Of a stretch of 64,000 bases of DNA, positions 1 through 6,369 are shown piece by piece (position 1 is the stretch's first letter; the number at the start of each line of letters is the position of its first letter). The DNA is from Chitinilyticum piscinae (lineage in GTDB: Bacteria; Pseudomonadota; Gammaproteobacteria; Burkholderiales; Chitinibacteraceae). The position numbers were made by a program, and so were the translations under genes. The notes below the pieces were generated by a model that saw nothing but the letters and a program-made list of their open reading frames with translations, was not told the origin of the DNA and searched no databases. The stretch is from assembly GCF_015223195.1 (NCBI RefSeq), contig NZ_JADFUA010000008.1, positions 1 to 64,000 of the forward strand. The letters are read 5' to 3'.

Positions 1-111
1 AAGCACTCACACTCATCGGCTGTAATTTGTTAAAGATCGTTGCCCTGACGCCGCCAAACTCGCTAAACTCGTCGTTTCGCTTCGTTTGTTTCGCTGCGTC
101 AGCAGCAGAGA
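1..111 (-). other. Leader of a ribosomal RNA operon with boxA antitermination site
   Basis: Read on the minus strand, this stretch runs from just after a strong promoter to a segment typical of the region upstream of a 16S rRNA gene. It contains a boxA-like sequence (GATCTTTAACA, plus positions 28-38, against the consensus TGCTCTTTAACA) followed by GATGAGTGTGAGTGCTT. BoxA recruits the NusB/NusE antitermination complex that keeps polymerase running through rRNA. The 16S gene itself should start shortly to the left of base 1, outside the window, so this is inferred from the leader only. Confidence 0.7.
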
Positions 112-117
112 GGCCGA

Positions 118-146
118 ACTATACGGCCCAACCCTCGAAGCGTCAA
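118..146 (-). promoter_or_regulatory. Strong sigma-70 promoter of the rRNA operon
   Basis: On the minus strand a -35 box TTGACG (141-146) and a -10 box TATAGT (118-123) are separated by exactly 17 bases. A GC-rich discriminator (TCGGCCTC) follows the -10 box, which is typical of stringently controlled rRNA promoters. Transcription would run left into the boxA leader. No obvious AT-rich UP element lies immediately upstream. Between 147 and about 331 I see no convincing gene; that stretch is upstream DNA of this promoter. Confidence 0.75.
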
Positions 147-331
147 CACCCCGCCCGACAATTTTGCGCGCCAAGTCGATAAGTCGTTGTTTTGTAATAC
201 ACACAAAACCAGTCAATCGTCAGCGCCGCCACCACAAATACCCAGATCAGTATATCGCCAGTCTTATCTACAACCGCCACCCCCAGGGCAATACCCCTAG
301 GATTGCGCTTTTCACAGTTCTCATTACCAAT

Positions 332-365
332 AAAAAACGCCATCCGTGCGAGCAGATGGCGTTTT
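332..365 (-). terminator. Rho-independent terminator of the glycosyltransferase operon
   Basis: An 11-bp inverted repeat (AAAACGCCATC / GATGGCGTTTT) with a 10-nt loop is followed on the minus strand by a T-rich run. It lies 18 bases beyond the stop of the glycosyltransferase gene and insulates it from the rRNA promoter. Confidence 0.85.
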
Positions 366-382
366 CGGGTAGTCGTATACCG

Positions 383-1441
383 CTATTCGCCAGCACTACC
401 CTGCATAGCCAGCTGCAACTCCGCCTGTGCGCTATCGGTAAACGGATGCAGGTGCGAAAGGAACTGCCGTGATGCCGCCGCCCATGAGTAGCGCTCGGCA
501 AACCGGCGCACTTCGGCACGATCAATTTTGAGGGCATCAAGACAAGCCTGGCGCAGATCATCCCGTAACGCACCCGGCCCATCAGTGCCGATGACATCAA
601 TCGGCCCGGTAACTGGATAGGCTGCCACCGGACAGCCGCACCCCATTGCCTCCAGCAGCACCAGTCCGAAGGTATCCGTTTTGGACGGGAAAACAAACAC
701 ATCGGCAGCGTTATATACCTGAGCCAGCTCTTGCTGGTTCAGCACGCCGAGCCAGCTCACCCCTTGCTCGGTACCATATTTGGCCTTCAGTGATGCCGCA
801 GCTGGGCCATCACCACAGACCCACTTCGACCCAGGCAGATCAAGTTCTAAAAATGCCTCAACATTCTTTTCAACAGCCACACGCCCAACATAAACAAAGA
901 TCGGCCGGCGCGTTTGCAAGCGGTCACGGGCGCCCGGCTTGAAGATTTCCAAATCTACTCCGCGGGACCACATCACTACATTCTTAAAGCCTCGCGCCTC
1001 CAGATCACTGACCACCACGCGGGTCGGCGCCATCACTGCACAGGCGTCATTATGAAAACCGGCCAGGAAGCGATAAGTCCAACTCAGCGGAATGCCAAAG
1101 CGCAGTTGCACATATTCCGGAAAGCGCGAGTGGTACGCAGTGGTAAATGGCAGCCCCTTGCGCTTGCAATATTTGCGCGCAGCCAAACCCAGCGGCCCTT
1201 CGGTTGCAATGTGGATGGCATCGGGGGCAAACGCATCAATGCGCTCGCGCAGTTTGCGCCCCGGGAATAGCGACAAGTGGATTTCCGGATAGGTAGGACA
1301 CGGAATAGTCCTGAATTCCAGGGGTGAAACCACTTCAACCTCATGTCCAGCCTTTTGCAATTCCAGCCGGGTCTGCTTGAGGGTGCGGACCACGCCGTTA
1401 ACCTGTGGCTCCCAGGCATCCGTTACGATCAGTACTTTCAT
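383..1441 (-). CDS. GT4 glycosyltransferase, probable glycolipid-forming (Agt-like)
   Basis: A 352-residue GT-B fold glycosyltransferase. The N-terminus carries the Rossmann-like start MKVLIVTDAWEPQVNGVVRT. The donor-binding motif is at about residues 251-273 (FPSKTDTFGLVLLEAMGCG), with Asp in place of the first Glu of the classical EX7E pair, a substitution common in this subfamily. There is no signal peptide or membrane segment, as expected for a peripheral enzyme on the inner membrane face. Its start codon overlaps the stop of the upstream phosphatase gene by 4 bases (ATGA), so the two are translationally coupled. In alpha- and marine proteobacteria this pairing (PlcP plus the glycosyltransferase Agt) converts phospholipids to glycolipids during phosphate starvation. 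That role is an inference from pairing and the upstream Pho box; a capsule or LPS role is the alternative. Confidence 0.85.
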   Translation of the reverse strand: MKVLIVTDAWEPQVNGVVRTLKQTRLELQKAGHEVEVVSPLEFRTIPCPTYPEIHLSLFPGRKLRERIDAFAPDAIHIATEGPLGLAARKYCKRKGLPFTTAYHSRFPEYVQLRFGIPLSWTYRFLAGFHNDACAVMAPTRVVVSDLEARGFKNVVMWSRGVDLEIFKPGARDRLQTRRPIFVYVGRVAVEKNVEAFLELDLPGSKWVCGDGPAAASLKAKYGTEQGVSWLGVLNQQELAQVYNAADVFVFPSKTDTFGLVLLEAMGCGCPVAAYPVTGPIDVIGTDGPGALRDDLRQACLDALKIDRAEVRRFAERYSWAAASRQFLSHLHPFTDSAQAELQLAMQGSAGE

Positions 1442-2256
1442 TGCACATATTCCTTGGTGGGGTTATCGATCATCATGAGGTGCTGCAATTCCTGCTGTTG
1501 CTCCGCAAAGGTCTTCTGCCAACCCAGAATGCGCAGCTCTCCGGATGGCAACTCGACCAGTGCGGTTAGGCTTTCCACCCAGTCACCATCGTTGCAGTAG
1601 AGAATGCCGTCGATCTCGCGCAGCTCTGCTTTATGGATATGCCCGCAGATCACGCCATCCAGTCCGCGCTGGCGCGCCTCAGCGGCCACGGCTTCTTCGA
1701 AATCACTGACGAAATTCACTGCCGACTTGACCTTATGCTTCAGGTACTGGGACAAGGACCAGTAGCCCAGACCCATTCGGGCCCGTAACTGGTTGAACCA
1801 TTGATTGAGTTTGAGCGTGATGCCATACAGTCGGTCACCCACCACGGCCAGCCATTTCGCACACTGCACCACGCCGTCAAAACGATCGCCGTGAAGCACC
1901 AGAAAACGACGACCATCCGCAGTGGTGTGGACAATTTCATCTTCAATGCGGATTTCACCGAACATTAGCCCCAGAAACTGCCGAGCTGCTTCATCATGAT
2001 TGCCGGGTATGAAGGTGACCTTGCACCCCTTGCGGGCCTTGCGCAGGATTTTCTGGATCACGTCGTTGTGTCGCTGGTGCCAGTACCAGGATCGCTTGAG
2101 CGCCCACCCGTCGATGATGTCGCCAACCAGGTACAAATGCTCGGCATCGGTATGCTTCAGAAAGTCGAGCAGATAATCGGCCTGACACCCAGCCGTCCCC
2201 AGATGCAAATCTGAGATCCAGATGCTGCGAAACTTCAGTCGCGGCTCATCACCCAT
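1438..2256 (-). CDS. Calcineurin-like phosphatase, PlcP/LpxH superfamily (UDP-2,3-diacylglucosamine diphosphatase-like)
   Basis: A 272-residue metallophosphoesterase. All metal-binding motifs are visible: DLHLG (residues 16-20), GD (45-46), GNHDE (85-89), HGD (122-124) and GHIH (205-208). Automatic annotation would call it UDP-2,3-diacylglucosamine diphosphatase. The long helical insertion (LKRSWYWHQRHNDVIQKI at 53-70) and the length fit better the PlcP group, which are phospholipase C enzymes that strip phospholipid headgroups to diacylglycerol under phosphate limitation; true LpxH is shorter. It is the first gene of a two-gene operon with a glycosyltransferase. A Shine-Dalgarno GGAG precedes the ATG at 2256. 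A Pho-box-like sequence lies about 50 bp upstream. Superfamily membership is sure; PlcP versus LpxH is inference. Confidence 0.85.
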   Translation of the reverse strand: MGDEPRLKFRSIWISDLHLGTAGCQADYLLDFLKHTDAEHLYLVGDIIDGWALKRSWYWHQRHNDVIQKILRKARKGCKVTFIPGNHDEAARQFLGLMFGEIRIEDEIVHTTADGRRFLVLHGDRFDGVVQCAKWLAVVGDRLYGITLKLNQWFNQLRARMGLGYWSLSQYLKHKVKSAVNFVSDFEEAVAAEARQRGLDGVICGHIHKAELREIDGILYCNDGDWVESLTALVELPSGELRILGWQKTFAEQQQELQHLMMIDNPTKEYVQ

Positions 2257-2304
2257 TCAAGGCTCCTGTCTTGGCTGCATTTCCAAGCATCTTGCGTGAC
2301 AGCA

Positions 2305-2322
2305 ATGACAGATCGGTGACGG
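2305..2322 (-). promoter_or_regulatory. Candidate Pho box upstream of the phosphatase/glycosyltransferase operon
   Basis: On the minus strand the sequence reads CCGTCAC-CGAT-CTGTCAT. This matches the PhoB layout of two 7-bp repeats (CTGTCAT) separated by 4 bp, one half being perfect and the other having two differences. A further CTGTCAC follows just downstream but is out of the 11-bp register. It lies about 50 bp upstream of the start codon at 2256, a normal PhoB activation position. Confidence 0.5.
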
Positions 2323-2448
2323 TTTCGTGTATACGGCGTGACGTTATCAAGTCAAATCAATGACATACCACCACACAGCGGCACAACACCACCTGGTTCG
2401 GCAGGCTGTGTTATGGTTCGGGGTTTATTTATTACCGGCAGCAGATTC

Positions 2449-2655
2449 ATGAAGCACTCCTCGCGCCCCGACACCCCCTGCATCGCGGTCTGCTCGACGG
2501 CGCTGGGTGACGAAGTCTGCCGCGGCTGCGGGCGCAGCAGTCAGGAAGTGGCAATGTGGGTAACGCTGGACGAGGCAGCCCGCGAGCCGATCTGGCAGCG
2601 ACTGGAGGCTTTCTGGGCAAAACAAGGCTGTGAACCGCCTTGGCTGCGCAGATAG
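2449..2655 (+). CDS. DUF1289 family small cysteine-rich protein
   Basis: A 68-residue protein of the DUF1289 family, a group of small, conserved proteobacterial proteins of unknown role. The conserved pattern PCIAVC...CRGCGRS (residues 10-30) supplies four clustered cysteines that look like a metal-binding site, followed by the typical EVAMW segment. An in-frame start at 2338 is possible but would add 37 residues without family similarity, so the ATG at 2449 was chosen. It is monocistronic, divergent from the phosphatase operon and convergent with the GNAT gene. Confidence 0.8.
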   Translation: MKHSSRPDTPCIAVCSTALGDEVCRGCGRSSQEVAMWVTLDEAAREPIWQRLEAFWAKQGCEPPWLRR

Positions 2656-2713
2656 GCTTACCGGTATCAGCCGAAAAGGCATGCCCGACATGACATAAAG
2701 GTCAATACCCGCC

Positions 2714-3199
2714 CTATACGGCCTTCCCCATCAGTACAGCCTCTTCCCCATAGTAAGCCGGAAGTGGGGGCGCCCCCCTTACTTCGGCAAAGCCCTGTCT
2801 TTCCCAGTAGCTATGCGCTCCCATCACGGCAACGAGGCGCAAGTGCCCAATACCTTGCAGCAGTGCCCAGCGACTGGCCTGCCCCAGCAAGGCGGCAGCA
2901 ATTCCCTTGCCACGCTGCGCCGGCAAGATCGCCATATCATGTAAAAACAATTGATCTGGTTCACCCGTGAACTGCTGCCCACCGAGGCCCCAAGCCGGCG
3001 GAGCGTCGCCCGCCCAAGGATGGGCCAGCAGATAGCCCAATACCCCGCCCTGTTCGCGCCAGCACCAGCAACTATCCGGACCCAGTCGCTGCTTGTCAGC
3101 CAGAACCACCACCGATTCATGCAATTCAACAGGGTAGGCCTGAAGCTGTACGGCATGTACTTCCGTCCAGTCCGCCTTGCCGATCACGGCAATCGTCAT
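2714..3199 (-). CDS. GNAT family N-acetyltransferase
   Basis: A 161-residue single-domain GNAT acetyltransferase. The acetyl-CoA pyrophosphate loop is visible in motif A (LPAQRGKGIAAALL, about residues 92-105), preceded by the strand LHDMAI and followed by the helix and the YWERQGF segment of motif B near residue 131. These enzymes transfer acetyl groups from acetyl-CoA to amines or protein N-termini; the substrate cannot be read from the sequence. It stands alone, with no operon partner. Confidence 0.85.
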   Translation of the reverse strand: MTIAVIGKADWTEVHAVQLQAYPVELHESVVVLADKQRLGPDSCWCWREQGGVLGYLLAHPWAGDAPPAWGLGGQQFTGEPDQLFLHDMAILPAQRGKGIAAALLGQASRWALLQGIGHLRLVAVMGAHSYWERQGFAEVRGAPPLPAYYGEEAVLMGKAV

Positions 3200-3390
3200 G
3201 CGATCTCCACCACCTGCGTATCAACGTCGCATTGCCCAAGCGGCGATGCGCTACGCGATATAGTCTAACGCCCTCCCGGATTCGGGCAAACCGCGCAAAG
3301 ATGCATTTCTTGCTTGGTGTTTAGGGCAAAGCCTTCCTAGCATGAAAGCGCAGCTGTCAGACATAACCAAAGTGCAAGGGAGACGACACC

Positions 3391-4215
3391 ATGGATCTAG
3401 CTGAAGTATTCGACCGCGCTGCCGCAAAATTGCCCAGCGTTCCCAAAGTCGTGCAGGAACTGATCGCCAGCTTCGAAAAAGAAGACACCGACATCGACGA
3501 GATCGCCCGCAAGGTTTCGCACGATCAAGTCATTACTGCCAAAGTTCTGCGCATGGCCAACAGCGCCAAATTTAGCGCGGGCTCCTCGGTCAAGACCATT
3601 GATGACGCAGTAGTCCGTCTCGGGTTTGATGCCCTGCGGGTACTGGTTATTGCATCCGGCGTATCATCCATTCAGGTACCCAACGATACCTTCGACCGGC
3701 AAGCCTTCTGGCGCCACAGCTTTGAGGTTGCCAATACCTGCAAGTGGCTGGCGAAGTACGCGGGGCTGGATGGCAATCAGGCGTATACCAGCGGCTTGCT
3801 GGCCAATATCGGCGAGCTGCTGATCCATGTTGCCTTTCCGGGGCAAGCACTGAAAATCGATCGGCTGGTCGAAGGCGGTGCGGACCGCATCCAGCTGGAA
3901 AGCATGGAACTGGGCCTGGATCTGACCCAGGTGGGCGAAGAGCTCGCCAAACGCTGGCACTTCCCCGCCGATATCCAGCGCGCCATCCGCCAGCAGCGCA
4001 ATCCGGCCGCACACACGCCCTTCGAGCCCTATGCAGGATTGATTGCCTTGGCCGAGCTCGTGGTTCACCAATTCACCCACAACAGTACTGCCGAACAGTG
4101 CGCCGAGGCATTGCCGGACAACATGCTGCAACTATTGAACATCAATCGTGACAAGTTGCTGGCCAATCTGGAGCAAGGGCGCGAAATCTGCCTGGCAGTG
4201 GATGATTTGCTCTAG
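3391..4215 (+). CDS. HDOD domain protein
   Basis: A 274-residue protein made up almost entirely of one HDOD domain, a catalytically inactive relative of HD phosphohydrolases found in bacterial signalling proteins. Typical features are LPSVPKVVQELIA at the start, the segment ITAKVLRMANSAKFS near residue 50 and the helix LGFDALRVLVIASG near 80. HDOD proteins usually act as signalling scaffolds for motility, stress or c-di-GMP systems. No response-regulator or output domain is attached, and no partner gene adjoins. It has its own terminator just downstream. Confidence 0.85.
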   Translation: MDLAEVFDRAAAKLPSVPKVVQELIASFEKEDTDIDEIARKVSHDQVITAKVLRMANSAKFSAGSSVKTIDDAVVRLGFDALRVLVIASGVSSIQVPNDTFDRQAFWRHSFEVANTCKWLAKYAGLDGNQAYTSGLLANIGELLIHVAFPGQALKIDRLVEGGADRIQLESMELGLDLTQVGEELAKRWHFPADIQRAIRQQRNPAAHTPFEPYAGLIALAELVVHQFTHNSTAEQCAEALPDNMLQLLNINRDKLLANLEQGREICLAVDDLL

Positions 4216-4225
4216 ACTCGCACAT

Positions 4226-4265
4226 CCCAATAAAAACGGCAGCAAGCGCTGCCGTTTTTATTGGG
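4226..4265. terminator. Bidirectional rho-independent terminator
   Basis: A perfect 18-bp inverted repeat (CCCAATAAAAACGGCAGC and its complement) with an AAGC loop lies between two convergent genes. Each arm carries an A/T5 run on the outer side, so it can terminate transcription from both directions. Confidence 0.92.
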
Positions 4266-4314
4266 TATATAGCCAAAGCCGATACTGGATATGGCTTGCA
4301 ACCAGACACCCCGA

Positions 4315-4638
4315 TTAGCGCCCGCGTGATTTCGCCGGCTTGCTGACTTTTTTGCTGCCGGCAGAAGCCGATTTGGGCGACTTTTGCGCACCGGACTTGG
4401 CGACACTTCCCTTGCGGCCGGGCTGGCGCACGGCTTTGCTTTTACCCTTGGCAGTAGAGCGCTTGGCCTCGCGCGTTTGCACTACGGGCGCAGCCTGCGC
4501 TGATTTTTTCTTGGGTAACGGGGTCGCCGCTGCCGGTTCGTCAAAAGGTAATGGTGCATCTTCGGCTCGCACCGACATTTGCGTCATCAACAGCGCCATG
4601 CCTGCGAGCAAAACCAGCCCACGTTTCATCCCCTGCAT
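4315..4638 (-). CDS. Small lysine/serine/alanine-rich exported protein
   Basis: A 107-residue protein with a clear Sec signal peptide (hydrophobic run LVLLAGMALLMTQMSVRA, cleavage expected near residue 25). The mature part is strongly basic and of low complexity, with Lys-, Ser-, Ala- and Pro-rich segments (PKKKSAQAAP, SKKVSKPAKSRGR), and has no recognisable domain. The composition resembles histone H1-like or nucleic-acid/anionic-polymer-binding tails, but the signal peptide places it in the periplasm. I do not recognise a family. Start chosen at 4638 because GGAAAAG lies 2-3 bases upstream; the ATG three codons later is also possible. Confidence 0.6.
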   Translation of the reverse strand: MQGMKRGLVLLAGMALLMTQMSVRAEDAPLPFDEPAAATPLPKKKSAQAAPVVQTREAKRSTAKGKSKAVRQPGRKGSVAKSGAQKSPKSASAGSKKVSKPAKSRGR

Positions 4639-4737
4639 TGCTTTTCCTTTGCGCCTGTCTCTGTGTAGTTAGCTGACCAGCTTGTCAGCAGGGATTATAC
4701 CTGCAACAACAGCCGATCCGAGCGTGGCATTTCACAG

Positions 4738-6291
4738 TCATGCCGCGTTCCAGCCAAGCAACCCTGCGGCTACCGCGCGCAGGGCAGCTGGCCGATTGGC
4801 ATAGCAAGTCAGGCGTCCACGCAGCATCGGCCACTCCGCCAGATCTCCGGCAATGCGCCCGGCAACCAGCCAGGTTCGCGCGGCGGCCCGCCTGGACAAT
4901 TCATTAAGTAATTGCCGCTGCCGCGGGTGCAGCATGGCGTTGTAACTCACAACGATGACCTGGGCAAAATCATCGCTAAGCCGAAGAACCGTTTCGATAT
5001 CCTCCTGCTCCGGCACCAGTGGCAGATAAACCGCTCGCACGGGCATGCCCGCCTCCCGCAACTGCGCAGCCAGCGAACCATCACGCGTTTCAGTTTCATC
5101 CATCTCGGTACGCTGCCGCACTTCGCATTGCACCACCAGCGCAGCGAACTGCGGATCAAGCCGTGCGACACCCCCTTCCCAATGCAGCGCGGCCGCATGC
5201 AACCGGGCAGAGAGTGCCAGTGAGTCAGCGCTTGCCAGAATATCAGGCACTACTGCCTCCGGCAGAGACCATTGCGCCATACGATATGCCTCCTTGAGAC
5301 GCAGTATGCGAGCAAGCGACTGATCGACACGCGCTTCGGAGATCTCGCCCGAAAGCACGGCCTCCAGCAAGGCCGCATGCACCGCGCGCTGGCGATCCAG
5401 TCGATGAGAAACCAACAAGATGTCCGCTCCGGCACGGAAAGCCGCCAGCGCCCCCTGGACGACCCCCATTCCGGCAGCAATCGCGTCCATTTCCAAGCAG
5501 TCGGTAAAGATGACGCCGTCGAATCCCAGTTCACGCCGCAACAGGCCATTCAGCACGGCAGCCGAACAAGTGGACGGCGTATCACGATCGGCTTCGATAG
5601 CCGGAAACACTACATGCGCACTCATCACCGCCGGCGCCCCTGCCGCAAGCGCGGCCCGGAACGGTGCGAGTTCGACGGCATCGAGACGCTCCCGTCCATG
5701 CGGTACGGAAGGCAAACCAAGATGCGAATCAACTTCGGTATCCCCGTGACCCGGAAAATGCTTGATCACCGGAACGACACCGGCCTCATTGACCGCACGC
5801 AATGCCGCCAGGCCGTATCTGGATACGGTCTCGACAGAGTCTCCAAAAGCACGGACACCGATGACCGGATTGCGGGGGTTGTTGTTGACGTCCAGCACAG
5901 GCGCAAAATTGACATTGATGCCCATCTGCTTCAGCTCACGATTGGCGATGCACGTCAGCTCACGCACGGCAGCCAGCTCGCCGGTCGCGGCCAGAGCCTG
6001 AGCCGAAGGCAGCGGGGTCAGCCCCTGCTCCAGACGAGCTACCATGCCCCCTTCCTGGTCAATGGCAATCATCAGCGGAAGCGCACTGCTCAGCGCATTG
6101 CGCTGCTGCAAGCTGCGAGTTAGCGATGCGACCTGCGCCGGATCAGACACATTCCGCCTGAACAGGATGACACCGCCAACCTGTAACTGGTCCAGGAGAC
6201 TCTCAATCTGCGCATCCGGCTCCAGGCCATCAAAGCCAACCATCAGCAACTGGCCAATTTTCTGCGACAGCGTCAGCGCTGTAATCTTCAT
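4738..6291 (-). CDS. nagZ: Glycoside hydrolase family 3 beta-N-acetylhexosaminidase with C-terminal extension (NagZ-like)
   Basis: A 517-residue GH3 enzyme. The signature KHFPGHGDTEVDSHLG at residues 177-192 includes the catalytic His/Asp dyad of NagZ-type N-acetylglucosaminidases, and the nucleophile Asp is in FTDCLEMDA (Asp264). Such enzymes remove GlcNAc from peptidoglycan fragments in the cytoplasm during cell-wall recycling. No signal peptide is seen, consistent with that. Compact proteobacterial NagZ proteins are about 340 residues; this one has about 170 extra residues at the C-terminus, as in Gram-positive GH3 homologues, and that part has no motif I recognise. It is followed downstream by the basic exported protein gene. 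Confidence 0.85.
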   Translation of the reverse strand: MKITALTLSQKIGQLLMVGFDGLEPDAQIESLLDQLQVGGVILFRRNVSDPAQVASLTRSLQQRNALSSALPLMIAIDQEGGMVARLEQGLTPLPSAQALAATGELAAVRELTCIANRELKQMGINVNFAPVLDVNNNPRNPVIGVRAFGDSVETVSRYGLAALRAVNEAGVVPVIKHFPGHGDTEVDSHLGLPSVPHGRERLDAVELAPFRAALAAGAPAVMSAHVVFPAIEADRDTPSTCSAAVLNGLLRRELGFDGVIFTDCLEMDAIAAGMGVVQGALAAFRAGADILLVSHRLDRQRAVHAALLEAVLSGEISEARVDQSLARILRLKEAYRMAQWSLPEAVVPDILASADSLALSARLHAAALHWEGGVARLDPQFAALVVQCEVRQRTEMDETETRDGSLAAQLREAGMPVRAVYLPLVPEQEDIETVLRLSDDFAQVIVVSYNAMLHPRQRQLLNELSRRAAARTWLVAGRIAGDLAEWPMLRGRLTCYANRPAALRAVAAGLLGWNAA

Positions 6292-6369
6292 CGACTGCTC
6301 CGCTCATCTGCGCACATCGCGTGCGGCGCGCCAGTATAGCGGAGCAGCACCGCAGCGCGCAGTGGCGGA

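Noticed and set aside
143-343. 66-residue minus-strand ORF with a hydrophobic stretch
   Set aside because: Its start lies inside the terminator stem and its end in the rRNA -35 box; no ribosome-binding site and no family resemblance.
1438-2256. Calling this gene lpxH outright
   Set aside because: The motifs fit the whole superfamily; length, helical insertion, partner gene and Pho box favour the PlcP group, so no symbol was given.
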